Below, piece by piece: positions 36,240-45,473 of a stretch of DNA of 64,000 nucleotides. Positions within the stretch are counted from its first letter, which is position 1. Every line of letters begins with the position of its first letter. Under the pieces are notes generated by a model, which searched no databases, was not told the origin of the DNA, and saw nothing but the letters and a program-made list of their open reading frames with translations. The position numbers and the translations under genes are program-made. Source of the stretch: an uncultured Winogradskyella sp. (lineage in GTDB: Bacteria > Bacteroidota > Bacteroidia > Flavobacteriales > Flavobacteriaceae); NCBI RefSeq assembly GCF_947496485.1, contig NZ_CANMCZ010000001.1:1545596-1609595 (forward strand), read 5' to 3'.

Positions 36240-36268
36240 AAAGCCATTCTCTAAGAGTGGCTTTTTTT
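36240..36268 (+). terminator. intrinsic terminator after carbonic anhydrase
   Basis: AAAGCCA...TGGCTTT stem with an 11-nt loop (partly paired) and a run of eight T residues, ending at the stop of the convergent cvpA gene. Confidence 0.85.
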
Positions 36269-36786
36269 TATGCTTCTTCCTCTGGTGCTTGTGTTTCTTC
36301 TGCTTCGCTTTTAATAAGGTTAGGAAAAATCATCGGAGCTAAAGATTTCACAGGTTTGTAAAGTATACTTTCTTCTAAATCTTCTTTTTCCATAAACGGA
36401 AGTGTGTTATTTAATTTGTTGAAAACAATTAAAAGTACACTGAGAATTAATCCAATTTTAAGCGCTCCAAAAATACCGCCTGCAAGTTTATTTATGATGC
36501 CTAGTGCAGCAAAGTCGGCTAATTTAGTTAAAGCTTTTCCTGCTAAACTAATGGCTAAAACAATAATCACAAAGGTTATGGCGAATGCTACGATATTAAT
36601 AGTTTTTTCATTCCATTCCACCTTAGATTCCAAAAACTCCGCCGCAAAACCACTGAAGTGAATGGCTCCATATACACCTAAAACCAAAGCAACTAAAGAA
36701 GCCACTTCAACGAAAAGCCCTTTCATAGCTCCACGTATAAGCCCAAATAATAATAGGGCTCCTAAAACAATGTCGATGATACTCAT
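36268..36786 (-). CDS. CvpA-family membrane protein
   Basis: 172 residues with four membrane helices: IDIVLGALLLFGLIRGAMKG at the start is the family signature, then EVASLVALVLGVYGAIHFSG, TINIVAFAITFVIIVLAISL and IFGALKIGLILSVLLIVFN. An acidic Glu/Ala tail ends the protein. CvpA is linked to colicin V production in E. coli and, in other bacteria, to envelope stress tolerance. Confidence 0.88.
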   Translation of the reverse strand: MSIIDIVLGALLLFGLIRGAMKGLFVEVASLVALVLGVYGAIHFSGFAAEFLESKVEWNEKTINIVAFAITFVIIVLAISLAGKALTKLADFAALGIINKLAGGIFGALKIGLILSVLLIVFNKLNNTLPFMEKEDLEESILYKPVKSLAPMIFPNLIKSEAEETQAPEEEA

Positions 36787-36814
36787 AATACTAGCGGTTT
36801 AGGCAAATATAAAT

Positions 36815-36822
36815 TAACTTTG
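36815..36822 (+). promoter_or_regulatory. TAACTTTG, possible -7 element
   Basis: Matches the Bacteroidota TAnnTTTG -7 consensus 35 bases before the ATG at 36857. No good TTTG at the right -33 distance, so only tentative. Confidence 0.4.
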
Positions 36823-36856
36823 CCAATTATTAAACGTAATAATAGGTCTGAAAATT

Positions 36857-37213
36857 ATGGCAAGAGATGAACAATTAAAAGAACGATGGGATTTGGTAGT
36901 AGAAAAACTCTCTAATCAGTTTGCAGATGGAGATAGATTAGACTTAGATTCCATTATTTATCTTATTGGTGTTCAGGAACTTGGGCAAATACATCGTGAA
37001 TACAAAAAAGATCACAAACTCGATTTAATGCATATTGCTATTTGCAAGGTTTTGGAGCCTTATGGTTTTTATAAATTTGATTATGTAGACGATGACGGTT
37101 GGCCACATTACAAAGTATTGGCACAATTACCACATCTTAAGGCAGGTGAACAGAGTGTCTTAATGAAAGAAGCTATTGTTAATTATTTTATAGAAACCGA
37201 TTATATTAATTAA
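36857..37213 (+). CDS. conserved protein of unknown function
   Basis: 118 residues, acidic, soluble, no signal. Sequence features such as LKERWDLVVEKLSNQF and LDLMHIAICKVLEPYGFYKF look like a compact alpha/beta protein widespread in flavobacteria. I do not recognise a domain. Stands alone, divergent from cvpA. Confidence 0.7.
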   Translation: MARDEQLKERWDLVVEKLSNQFADGDRLDLDSIIYLIGVQELGQIHREYKKDHKLDLMHIAICKVLEPYGFYKFDYVDDDGWPHYKVLAQLPHLKAGEQSVLMKEAIVNYFIETDYIN

Positions 37214-37281
37214 TATTTAACTTTTTTCAGGAGAATTACGGGGAGTATTGTTATATAATTGTAATCAATAAAAACTTATAA

Positions 37282-37719
37282 ATGAAAACAAAACAAAGCA
37301 TAAAGCAACTGCTGTTATTGTGTGTTGTAGGATTAACAGCTATGGCGTGCCCTAATGATGATGGTGAGGATCCAACCTCAGAAAACCCTATTGTAGGTAC
37401 TTGGAGATTTTTAGAATCATTTGAAAATGGAGTTGTAGAAGAATTAGAACCTTGTGATACAGAAGGCGATTTGATATTCGCTGAAAATGGTAATTTTTCT
37501 GGTGAATATTATGTAGATGATAATGAAGATGGTATATGTGAATTAGAAGAAATGGATACAGGTTCTTGGTCTAATACAGGAAACCTTTACACCATCACAA
37601 TTGGTGGTGAGTCAGAGACACAGGAAATTACTTTTGAGGGAAACACATTCTTTTTTGAAGAAACAGATGTAGAAGATGGAGTGACAATAACTTATAGAGA
37701 TGTCTTTATAAAGCAGTAG
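37282..37719 (+). CDS. lipocalin-like lipoprotein
   Basis: 145 residues. MKTKQSIKQLLLLCVVGLTA then MAC gives a lipobox with Cys23, followed by an acidic PNDDGED. The body begins IVGTWRFLES and ends with short strands (TYRDVFIKQ), matching lipocalin-like/DUF5004-type lipoproteins of the phylum. Function unknown. Confidence 0.75.
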   Translation: MKTKQSIKQLLLLCVVGLTAMACPNDDGEDPTSENPIVGTWRFLESFENGVVEELEPCDTEGDLIFAENGNFSGEYYVDDNEDGICELEEMDTGSWSNTGNLYTITIGGESETQEITFEGNTFFFEETDVEDGVTITYRDVFIKQ

Positions 37720-37743
37720 ACTCTAATAAAATCTTAATTATTT

Positions 37744-37773
37744 AAACTCCTTTAATCTTAAAGGAGTTTTTTG
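37744..37773 (+). terminator. intrinsic terminator before pheS
   Basis: AAACTCCTTTAA-TC-TTAAAGGAGTTT followed by TTTTG: a long stem with a minimal loop. TAAATTTG at 37787-37794 just after it could be the -7 element of pheS. Confidence 0.88.
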
Positions 37774-37832
37774 TTCTTAAAAATCATAAATTTGCGGATT
37801 AAGAAGAGATACTGAAATAAATTCAGCGTAAA

Positions 37833-38852
37833 ATGATAGATAAGCTAAAAGAACTCATTGCAGAAGCAGAAGCATTTAAAGCACAATCAAAAGAAGAGGT
37901 TGAAGCGTTTAGAATTAAATATTTAGGGTCAAAAGGATTACTAAAACAGTACTTTGCTGAGTTTAAAAATGTAGCAAACGATCAGAAGAAAGAATTCGGA
38001 CAAACGATTAATCAGCTAAAGAAAACAGCAGAAGACAAAGTAAATACTTTAAAAGAAGCTTTCGAAAATCAAGAAGAGGATAAAGGGATTTATGGAGATT
38101 TATCGCGTCCAGGAGAACCTATCGCTTTGGGTGCACGTCATCCTATTTCTATTGTTAAAAATCAAATTATTGATATCTTTTCTCGTATTGGATTTAATGT
38201 CAGTGAAGGACCAGAAATTGAAGATGATTGGCATAACTTTACAGCATTGAACTTACCTGAATACCATCCAGCGCGAGATATGCAGGACACCTTTTTTATT
38301 CAAACCAATCCAGATATATTATTGCGTACACACACTAGTTCGGTACAAGTACGTTATATGGAAAATAACAAACCGCCAATTAGAACTATTTCGCCTGGTC
38401 GTGTATATAGAAATGAAGCCATTTCTGCGCGTTCACATTGTTTTTTCCATCAAGTAGAAGGATTGTATATTGACAAGGATGTAAGTTTTGCAGATTTAAA
38501 ACAAACACTACAATATTTTACTACAGAGATGTTCGGAAAATCTAAGATTAGATTACGTCCATCATACTTTCCATTTACAGAGCCAAGTGCTGAAGTCGAT
38601 GTATATTGGGGTCTAGAAACAGAAACCGATTATAAAATCACTAAGGGTACAGGTTGGTTAGAAATTATGGGTTGTGGTATGGTAGATCCTAATGTATTAG
38701 AAAATTGTGGAATTGATTCTAAAGAATACACTGGTTTTGCCTTTGGTATGGGAATCGATCGTATTGCTATGCTTTTAAATCAGATTAGTGATATTCGATT
38801 GCTAAGTGAGAATGATGTGCGTTTTTTAGAGCAGTTTAGGTCAGCTTTATAA
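37833..38852 (+). CDS. pheS: phenylalanyl-tRNA synthetase alpha subunit
   Basis: 339 residues, class II aminoacyl-tRNA synthetase. N-terminal coiled coil (~1-85), then the catalytic core with DWHNFTALNLPEYHPARDMQ (~130), motif 2 around RVYRNEAISARSHCFFHQVE, and motif 3 around GFAFGMGIDRIAMLL. It charges tRNA-Phe together with PheT, whose gene is not in this window, as is common in Bacteroidota. Confidence 0.97.
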   Translation: MIDKLKELIAEAEAFKAQSKEEVEAFRIKYLGSKGLLKQYFAEFKNVANDQKKEFGQTINQLKKTAEDKVNTLKEAFENQEEDKGIYGDLSRPGEPIALGARHPISIVKNQIIDIFSRIGFNVSEGPEIEDDWHNFTALNLPEYHPARDMQDTFFIQTNPDILLRTHTSSVQVRYMENNKPPIRTISPGRVYRNEAISARSHCFFHQVEGLYIDKDVSFADLKQTLQYFTTEMFGKSKIRLRPSYFPFTEPSAEVDVYWGLETETDYKITKGTGWLEIMGCGMVDPNVLENCGIDSKEYTGFAFGMGIDRIAMLLNQISDIRLLSENDVRFLEQFRSAL

Positions 38853-38858
38853 AAGCTA

Positions 38859-39257
38859 TTATAAATGTTCAGCAGCATCAATACTAAAGACTGATTTTCT
38901 AAATTCTGAAGGCTTTTTTTCATTTAAAAGTTTAAGTCCTCCACTAGCTTTAATAAGTTTTGCAAAATGCGCCTCTCTTTTTTCGTATTGTTCTTTGTTA
39001 TCATATGTAGTTACTAGTATAATATGAAAAGGTGTGTCTTCATTATATGCTGTTTGCATTAATGAAAACGAACTTATATAGCCTTTTTCAACTGCTTTTT
39101 CTCTTAGAACTTTCCAGTTATTCTGAAAGTAATATATAGCTTCTTCTTTATTGTTATTTAGAACTGCAACAGTTTCTATGGTCGTAATCTTTTCATTGGT
39201 TTGACTATAAGATAAACTATAAATCGGCAACAAAATAAGGAGTAATAGGAATCTCAT
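38859..39257 (-). CDS. secreted protein, probable dimeric alpha/beta-barrel fold
   Basis: 132 residues: signal peptide (FLLLLILLPIYSLSYSQ) and a body with two beta-alpha-beta-like halves (NNWKVLREKAVEKGYISSFS; FHIILVTTYDNKEQYEKREA). This recalls the ferredoxin-like ABM/EthD fold. Function unknown; convergent with pheS, 6 bases between the stops. Confidence 0.65.
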   Translation of the reverse strand: MRFLLLLILLPIYSLSYSQTNEKITTIETVAVLNNNKEEAIYYFQNNWKVLREKAVEKGYISSFSLMQTAYNEDTPFHIILVTTYDNKEQYEKREAHFAKLIKASGGLKLLNEKKPSEFRKSVFSIDAAEHL

Positions 39258-39339
39258 AACTCAAGGCTTTTTAGATGAATACCTAAATTAAGAATTTAGT
39301 TTTTTTGAGCTTTCTTTTTAGCGTATAATTAACATGGAA

Positions 39340-39711
39340 TTAAAAAGGTGCATTGTCATTCACTTGTTGTAATAACCATTTGATATCATCTTCTGAAACT
39401 TCGTCGATACTTTCAAATTTTACACGTTTAGCATGTTTACCTTTTCCAGAAAATTTTAATTTTTCGTGAGAAATATTATCGACATGATGAACATACAGCA
39501 TGCAAGTATCATTTGCAGATTGTTGAATACCACATAGTACATTATTAGATCCATTTCGGCTGTAAAGAGTCATCTTAACTTTAGAACCTCCATAGAAGTT
39601 TTCTTCTATATTTGAAAAAAACTCTAAAACTATGGTTCTTAATTTTAAACCGATTTGCTGAGCTTTCGAATTACGAACAAACGTATTTTTAAAGTTTTCA
39701 AGTGAAGTCAT
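39340..39711 (-). CDS. DUF1801/YdhG-like small protein
   Basis: 123 residues, soluble. LRTIVLEFFSNIEENFYGG, MLYVHHVDNISHEKL and KFESIDEVSEDDIKWLLQQV resemble the YdhG/DUF1801 fold seen also at 57563. Function unknown. Divergent from the next gene. Confidence 0.6.
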   Translation of the reverse strand: MTSLENFKNTFVRNSKAQQIGLKLRTIVLEFFSNIEENFYGGSKVKMTLYSRNGSNNVLCGIQQSANDTCMLYVHHVDNISHEKLKFSGKGKHAKRVKFESIDEVSEDDIKWLLQQVNDNAPF

Positions 39712-39770
39712 GTTCTATAAATAGTTTAAGGTATTCAAGTTCGGATTTTTTATTAGAAAATCAAAACAGT

Positions 39771-39778
39771 TAATTTTG
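39771..39778 (+). promoter_or_regulatory. TAATTTTG, -7-like element next to a start codon
   Basis: Matches TAnnTTTG only 5 bases before the ATG at 39784. If used, the transcript would start at or near the ATG, giving a leaderless or near-leaderless mRNA. No good -33 is visible. Confidence 0.35.
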
Positions 39779-39783
39779 CAACC

Positions 39784-40179
39784 ATGAAAAAAGACATAAC
39801 AATTCCTGAAGTAAAAGATGTACACGTTGCAGTTGTGCAAGAAGAACATATAGAATACAAAACCCAAGACTGGAATGCCTATATCATAAACAACACAGAT
39901 AAAGATCTAGAAACTGTCCTCATAGTTTCGCAAGGTTTTAGTGATAAGAAAATGACACCTCCAATGCGCCATACCATTTCAAAATTACCAGCAAGAAGTT
40001 ATGCTAAGATTGAATATTTACAAGAAAAAGTTTTAGAGCTGAATAATTCTTTTAAAATCACCTTTTTTGAAGAAAATCGGATGTTTGATAAAACGTATTT
40101 ATTTAGAAAGAATACTATTAATAAAAGGGCTTTACAGAATCTTCCATTAATGCAGTTGAAAGGTATTTTGGTGAAATAA
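39784..40179 (+). CDS. conserved flavobacterial protein, unknown function
   Basis: 131 residues, soluble and mixed alpha/beta (VHVAVVQEEHIEYKTQDWNA; ETVLIVSQGFSDKKMTPPMR). I have seen this type annotated only as hypothetical. A single gene followed by a GTCATTCC element. Confidence 0.65.
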   Translation: MKKDITIPEVKDVHVAVVQEEHIEYKTQDWNAYIINNTDKDLETVLIVSQGFSDKKMTPPMRHTISKLPARSYAKIEYLQEKVLELNNSFKITFFEENRMFDKTYLFRKNTINKRALQNLPLMQLKGILVK

Positions 40180-40196
40180 TATTGGTTCTTAGAGTC

Positions 40197-40257
40197 GTCA
40201 TTCCACACTTAATATGGAATCTATTTTGATGAGATTCTGAATCGAGTTCAGGATGAC
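40197..40257. repeat. GTCATTCC-type palindromic element
   Basis: 61 bases with GTCATTCC at one end and GGATGAC at the other; each half is itself a hairpin (ATTCCA/TGGAAT and CTGAA/TTCAG). Same layout as 22641-22726. It sits between the convergent stops of 39784 and gpsA and may double as a transcription terminator. Confidence 0.78.
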
Positions 40258-40264
40258 AAAAAAA

Positions 40265-41266
40265 TTAATCCAACTTATCAGTCAATTTCTTAAAAACCTT
40301 TTTTGGATCTTTATTCTCATAAAGAATGTCATAAACCGCATTGATGATTGGCATACGCGTCTTTTTAGTATTCTTTTCGTTGAGAAGGAAAGCACTCTTA
40401 GTGGCATAATAACCTTCCGCAACCATATTCATTTCCATCTGTGCAGATTTCACAGTATAACCCTTGCCAATCATATTACCGAACATTCGGTTACGAGAAA
40501 AGACAGAGTAGCCAGTTACTAATAAATCCCCTAAATAAGCTGAATTATTAATGTTACGTTTCATCTTATGCATCTTTTTAATAAAACGCTTCATTTCGCG
40601 AATTGCATTACTCATTAATACACTTTGAAAGTTATCACCATAACCTAAACCGTGTGCAATTCCTGCAGCGATTGCGTAGATGTTTTTTAACATTACCGCA
40701 TATTCTACACCAATAATATCATCGCTGATTTTAGTTTTTATATAATTGCTCGATAAGTTATCTGCTATTGATTGTGCTTTTTCTGCATCGGCACAAGAAA
40801 TAGTGAGATAGGATAAACGCTCTAATGCAACTTCTTCTGCATGACATGGACCAGCAATTACAGCAATATTTTCAAAAGGAATATTATAAATATCATGAAA
40901 ATGTTCTCCAACTAATAATCCAGATTCTGGCATAATACCTTTTACTGCAGATACCACAATTTTATTACTAATATCTATTGTCAGTTTTTCTAGTTCAGAG
41001 TGCATAAAAGCAGAAGGAATTACAAAAATGAGGACATCTGCCCATTCTGCAATTTCATTAATATCATTACTGAGTTTTAATTGCTCTGTATGAAACTCAA
41101 CAGAACTTAAATAACTAGGATTGTGTTGTTCTTTTAAAATATGCTCTTTGGCATAAACACTTCTCATATACCAACCGACTTCATCTAAGTTTTCGCAAAG
41201 CATTTTTACAATGGCAGTTGCCCAACTTCCTGCACCAAAAACAGCATATTTTGTAGTATCATTCAT
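40265..41266 (-). CDS. gpsA: glycerol-3-phosphate dehydrogenase [NAD(P)+]
   Basis: 333 residues. It reduces dihydroxyacetone phosphate to sn-glycerol-3-phosphate for phospholipid synthesis. Nucleotide-binding GAGSWA at 11-16, catalytic Lys within VVSAVKGI, IAGPCHAEEVALE, and the C-terminal GLGYGDNFQSVLMSNAIREM and YLGDLLVTG. Length is typical. TATTTTTG on its coding strand at 41291-41298 could be a -7 element. Confidence 0.95.
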   Translation of the reverse strand: MNDTTKYAVFGAGSWATAIVKMLCENLDEVGWYMRSVYAKEHILKEQHNPSYLSSVEFHTEQLKLSNDINEIAEWADVLIFVIPSAFMHSELEKLTIDISNKIVVSAVKGIMPESGLLVGEHFHDIYNIPFENIAVIAGPCHAEEVALERLSYLTISCADAEKAQSIADNLSSNYIKTKISDDIIGVEYAVMLKNIYAIAAGIAHGLGYGDNFQSVLMSNAIREMKRFIKKMHKMKRNINNSAYLGDLLVTGYSVFSRNRMFGNMIGKGYTVKSAQMEMNMVAEGYYATKSAFLLNEKNTKKTRMPIINAVYDILYENKDPKKVFKKLTDKLD

Positions 41267-41489
41267 AGGATTGTAATCAATTAATTATATCAAAAATAAG
41301 GAAAGTTTTATGGAATGACTAATACATTGACAATTGCGTTAAGCATTTAAAATCGGTGCTTCTAAGCTTTTTTGAAATCCTTAAAACTAGTTCAGAAATC
41401 GAATATACGCCACAGTAAATGACAACCGATTATGATTTTGGCACGCGTTTTGAAACTCTATAAAGTAATAACCCTAAAACCATTAGATT

Positions 41490-42431
41490 ATGAAGACATT
41501 AAAATTATTACTAGGACTTGCACTAGCAGCAACATTATTTACATCATGTTATGTAGAGGAAGCAAATTTTAATGATAACCCATCAGTTTCTTTAGATCAG
41601 TTATTGCATTCATACGATTTGTGGTATGTAGATATTAATTCCACTCAAGGTTATGGCGAAACACCATTCTTGCAAATTGCATTTACATTAACTTTTGATA
41701 ATGGTCGTCTATATGCCAACAATAATTTAGTAGGTATTGGTAGCCAAGGAAATGGTTATGGGGTGCAAATAGGTAATTACGATGCTTATGATATGATATT
41801 AGATATTAACCATGTTATAGATGGTTTCGATAGTTTTGATGTCTATCAAGTAGATGGTAATACGATAGAATTATATAATCCGTTTAATGACACCTCTTAC
41901 TTTTTAGATGGTTACCAGAGATCTAACTTTGATTATGATTTTGTATTCTATGATAACATTCATTATTTCTTACAAGAATATGAAGCTTGGGAAAAAACTT
42001 ATACAAGTGAGTTAGGAGCCTTAAATGAGTTTGATGATGAAAACTATTTACAGTTTTTATCGGGCGGAAATGACTCTACATTTAGAAGCTCTCAAGATGA
42101 AAATGTGTTCAATCCTGTTAATATATTTTGGGATTACACAGGAGTTTATGGCGTCGGAGATATAACAGGAAATATGTACCTAAAAACATTAACATTAGAT
42201 TATGATTTCTTTGACAATGAATTCTTTGAACTTAGCGTTATAGATGATGGAACGATAGAATTATTCCATGCGGATTCTGGTACAACATACGAATTTGCAG
42301 GACAAGGTTACATCCCTTATTACAGAAGTTCTGATACGCAAGGTAAAATCACTAAGCAAGTTGATAAACCTAAAAAGCGTAAGCAAAAAACAAAAAAGGT
42401 AGAAAACCTTAGAGAGAATAAAAGAAGCTAA
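41490..42431 (+). CDS. lipoprotein of unknown function
   Basis: 313 residues: MKTLKLLLGLALAATLFTSC (Cys20), a body very rich in Tyr, Asp, Asn and Phe, and a basic tail (PKKRKQKTKKVENLRENKRS). Relatives in Bacteroidota are sometimes mislabelled nicotinate mononucleotide adenylyltransferase; I see no nucleotidyltransferase HxGH motif, so that name is not supported. The 223-base spacer before it holds no recognisable feature. Confidence 0.75.
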   Translation: MKTLKLLLGLALAATLFTSCYVEEANFNDNPSVSLDQLLHSYDLWYVDINSTQGYGETPFLQIAFTLTFDNGRLYANNNLVGIGSQGNGYGVQIGNYDAYDMILDINHVIDGFDSFDVYQVDGNTIELYNPFNDTSYFLDGYQRSNFDYDFVFYDNIHYFLQEYEAWEKTYTSELGALNEFDDENYLQFLSGGNDSTFRSSQDENVFNPVNIFWDYTGVYGVGDITGNMYLKTLTLDYDFFDNEFFELSVIDDGTIELFHADSGTTYEFAGQGYIPYYRSSDTQGKITKQVDKPKKRKQKTKKVENLRENKRS

Positions 42432-42454
42432 ATTTTGGTTGGTTATTTAGTTTC

Positions 42455-42496
42455 AAAACGCTCAGATAAAACGCTTGTTTTACTGAGCGTTTTTCT
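42455..42496. terminator. intrinsic terminator between convergent genes
   Basis: AAAACGCTCAG and CTGAGCGTTTT form an 11-bp stem with a 17-nt loop, followed by TTC and T-rich sequence, just before the stop of the TlpA-like gene. Confidence 0.85.
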
Positions 42497-42498
42497 TT

Positions 42499-43800
42499 TT
42501 ACAAACTTTTCAAAACAACCTCCAAATCCTCGTACTCATAAGGTTTAGCCATAATTATTTTAGAACTACTCAATAAAAAGTACATTGGTGTTGCAGCAAT
42601 TCCGTAGGTTTTTACGATTGGGTTATCCCATTTACCTAAACCAATTGTATGTGTAAAATTGGGATAGTTTTTAATTTCTTCGGTCCACTTTACATCATTA
42701 TCCTCTAAACCATAAGCAATTACTTTTAAGTTGGGTTTGTTGGCAACCAATTCTTTTACTTTTGGTAGTTCTACTAAACAATGACCACAACCACTACTCC
42801 AAAAGATTAAGAGATAGTTTTCTGCTCCTTCCAAAAGATGTAAGCTTGTTTTAGTCCCATTTGCTACGATATCAAAATCTGGAGCTTTTGTGCCAATAGA
42901 GGTGTTTTTATAAGATGTAATTGTTTCTGCTAAGACCTTATTATTTGTTGCGTTAGCTAAATCTAATAGGTACATCTCAGTAATATAGTTTGCTAAATCG
43001 TGATTTTCTAAGGTTACAAATCGTTGCCATAGAATTTCTATAAGACTTGTTTTAATAATTAAGTGTTCATTACTAATTGCGGCAGCAACATCATCTACAT
43101 GTGTTTTGTATGTATCATCACTAGGATTTTCAACCATATTAAAGACATAACCTGTTATGCGATCTACCAAAAACGAAGAACTTTGAAGTAAGTAATTACT
43201 AAAATCTATTTGACTGAGATAATGTTGTTTTAGTTTTTTAGAATAAGTACTGATGTCTTCATATTCCGATGGAATATAAGGTCTGTTTGCAATAATAAAG
43301 GCAGATACCAATTTACCATTTGCAGATTCTTCATAAGCCAACTGTGTGTCTTTTAAAACTTTAAAAATAGAATTGAAACCTTCCTCATCTGTATTATTTT
43401 TTGAATAATAATTGCTGATGGTTTGGTTAACCATATCCATACTTTTTAGATAAGACGCCCAAAGTTTGTTTTCTTCAGATTGTGTAAACTCAACACCTTT
43501 TTCGTAATTAAAATTAAAGGCTACGGTTTCATTACCATCATAAATAAAATCGAAATTATTTTCCTCTGGCGGAATGGCATAAACAATTTTATAGATACCT
43601 GGGGCTACAGTTGAATCTAACGGAATTTCAAAATTTCCTGTAGCATCTAACTGACCTCTGTTAACATAGTTAGCACCTTGTGGTGTGGCTTCATACAGAA
43701 AAGCATAAGAATAATCTTCTGCTGGAGAAAAAGTTCCTTTTACAGTTTGGGCTGAAGCCATAAGAGGTATAGCCAATAAGAGGGTTAATAGTTTCTTCAT
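42499..43800 (-). CDS. TlpA-like thioredoxin-fold exported protein
   Basis: 433 residues: signal peptide (MKKLLTLLLAIPLMASAQ), a DUF4369-like beta domain (~20-105), a helical middle, and a C-terminal thioredoxin domain (~303-433) with active site Cys338-Gly-His-Cys341 (FWSSGCGHC) and the cis-Pro region AATPMYFLL. Such proteins act as periplasmic disulfide oxidoreductases. A 36-base gap to the upstream gene suggests an operon. Confidence 0.88.
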   Translation of the reverse strand: MKKLLTLLLAIPLMASAQTVKGTFSPAEDYSYAFLYEATPQGANYVNRGQLDATGNFEIPLDSTVAPGIYKIVYAIPPEENNFDFIYDGNETVAFNFNYEKGVEFTQSEENKLWASYLKSMDMVNQTISNYYSKNNTDEEGFNSIFKVLKDTQLAYEESANGKLVSAFIIANRPYIPSEYEDISTYSKKLKQHYLSQIDFSNYLLQSSSFLVDRITGYVFNMVENPSDDTYKTHVDDVAAAISNEHLIIKTSLIEILWQRFVTLENHDLANYITEMYLLDLANATNNKVLAETITSYKNTSIGTKAPDFDIVANGTKTSLHLLEGAENYLLIFWSSGCGHCLVELPKVKELVANKPNLKVIAYGLEDNDVKWTEEIKNYPNFTHTIGLGKWDNPIVKTYGIAATPMYFLLSSSKIIMAKPYEYEDLEVVLKSL

Positions 43801-43836
43801 GTTATGTTATGATTTAACAGGTTTAATAAAAGTAGC

Positions 43837-44568
43837 TTATCTTTTTAATTCTATTTTTTCAAGTTCTGTTTCTTCTGGTAAATTTTCAAAGTCTTTTTCA
43901 GATATAATATAAGATCCATCAAAATCATCATCAAACTGAACCCTATACTTTTTAATAGAATATGAAAAGCCAACATCAAAAAAGTCAGCATCTTTTGCTG
44001 TTAAAGTATTAGACGATGAGCTGTAGTTACTCAACTCAATTCCATCAGTTAAATTTTCATTTAATCCTGCGAATTCTATCCCTTCTGGTAAAATGCCTCC
44101 AATAGTGTGGGAATATCCTCCGTTTTCATTATCGGTTTTGTTCGAGATATTTTCTATTAGCTGTTCGAGAATTATATAGTGTTCTCCTTCAAATTCAGCC
44201 AATCTTATCCAAAGTCCTTTTTCTATTGGTAGTTCTGGTTGTACGTTTACTTCAATTGAATCTGTGGTGTATTTTTTACCATTGAATTCAAAATTAAAAG
44301 GGCCAATTTCATGCTTTTTTGCTTCATTAAAAATAATTACTCTCTGGAAGTCCTTTGATGACATAGCAAACACTGAAGAAGACCCAGTTAATTCGATACT
44401 TTCACCTAGTTCATCTTTAAAGTAGTCATTTAGAAAATCGATTTCTATAGTGAAATTAACTTTTTGTCCAACCCTTGGTTCAGGATTATCAATGTTAATT
44501 TTCAGTTTTTCTTGACCTATTAAATTAATTGAACAGAAAAGTAAGAATAGTATTGTAAATGTCTTCAT
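43837..44568 (-). CDS. exported protein with BatD-like N-terminal beta domain
   Basis: 243 residues. Signal peptide (FTILFLLFCSINLIGQ), then EPRVGQKVNFTIEIDF and IGPFNFEFNGKKYTTDSIEV, the pattern of the first beta-sandwich of BatD (compare KLGINERLRIDF in the 28298 protein). The C-terminal half is unrecognised. It is co-oriented with the TlpA-like gene 36 bases downstream. Function unknown. Confidence 0.6.
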   Translation of the reverse strand: MKTFTILFLLFCSINLIGQEKLKINIDNPEPRVGQKVNFTIEIDFLNDYFKDELGESIELTGSSSVFAMSSKDFQRVIIFNEAKKHEIGPFNFEFNGKKYTTDSIEVNVQPELPIEKGLWIRLAEFEGEHYIILEQLIENISNKTDNENGGYSHTIGGILPEGIEFAGLNENLTDGIELSNYSSSSNTLTAKDADFFDVGFSYSIKKYRVQFDDDFDGSYIISEKDFENLPEETELEKIELKR

Positions 44569-44609
44569 ATAGTTTTTTTATTTTCAAAATAACGACAATA
44601 ACTGAGCCA

Positions 44610-45473
44610 TTATTTGATTTTAGATCTAATACTTTCAATTATGACTGTGGCTAATATCAAAGCCCCTCCCACAAATGTATGTATTGTTGGTATTTCATTC
44701 AAGAAAAAATAGGCAATAATAATTCCGAAAACAGGTTGAGCACTACCTATAATACTTGCAGTACTTGCTTTAAAATATTTTAAACTGTTTACAAACATGG
44801 TATGTCCAATAGCTGTAGTCAAAAGCGCCAATAAAATTACATAAGGATATTGTGTTGTGATATTAGACGTATCTAAGAAATATAATATTGGAGTCAACAA
44901 AACAGCTATTATGGCAACTTGATAAAACATTAGCATTGTTCCGTTGTAGATAGCAACTTGTCCTTTTAAAATTAGAATTCTTAGCGCATAACATAATGCC
45001 GAAAGTAAACCAAATAGAATACCTTGTAAATGACTGCTGCCTAAATCAAACTCTGGTGCTAAAATATAAATTCCAATAAGTACCATTAATCCTAAAACGA
45101 TATGAATAGGATCGAATTTAGTTCTAGAAAATAGTGGCTCTAAAAGTGCTATCATTACAGGAAATGTAAAAATTGAAAGCATACCAATGGCAACATTAGA
45201 GAGTTTTAAAGCATAGAAATAGGTTATCCAGTGCGCTCCCATTAATACCGCAGCTATAAAAAATGTCCAACGGTCTTTACCATTATTTATTTTTAAGTTA
45301 ATGCCTTTATAAAGACAAAAAATTAACAGAAAGATTGCCGCTAAAGCTGCACGCCACCAAATAATTACTGGTGTAGGCATGGCTATAAATTTACCCAATG
45401 CACCAGAAGTACTAATGAATAAAGTGGCTACAGTAAGTAATAAAAGATGATTTAAATGGCTTTTTTCATTCAT
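44610..45473 (-). CDS. EamA-family (DMT) transporter
   Basis: 287 residues, ten membrane helices in two EamA repeats: helices include TLFISTSGALGKFIAMPTPV and the C-terminal STASIIGSAQPVFGIIIAYF. Members export amino acids or other metabolites; substrate is unknown here. The start overlaps the stop of mfd by 4 bases, so it is translationally coupled to mfd. Confidence 0.9.
   Translation of the reverse strand: MNEKSHLNHLLLLTVATLFISTSGALGKFIAMPTPVIIWWRAALAAIFLLIFCLYKGINLKINNGKDRWTFFIAAVLMGAHWITYFYALKLSNVAIGMLSIFTFPVMIALLEPLFSRTKFDPIHIVLGLMVLIGIYILAPEFDLGSSHLQGILFGLLSALCYALRILILKGQVAIYNGTMLMFYQVAIIAVLLTPILYFLDTSNITTQYPYVILLALLTTAIGHTMFVNSLKYFKASTASIIGSAQPVFGIIIAYFFLNEIPTIHTFVGGALILATVIIESIRSKIK

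Noticed and set aside
41267..41489. Possible tRNA or other RNA gene in the gap before the 41490 lipoprotein
   Set aside because: No cloverleaf, no conserved T-arm sequence and no strong structure was found by eye.
42059..42431. Basic C-terminal tail of the 41490 lipoprotein as a separate DNA-binding unit
   Set aside because: A basic tail on an exported lipoprotein is more easily explained by surface or membrane contact; no motif supports DNA binding.
41490..42431. Annotation as nicotinate-nucleotide adenylyltransferase
   Set aside because: No HxGH or other nucleotidyltransferase motif; it is a lipoprotein.
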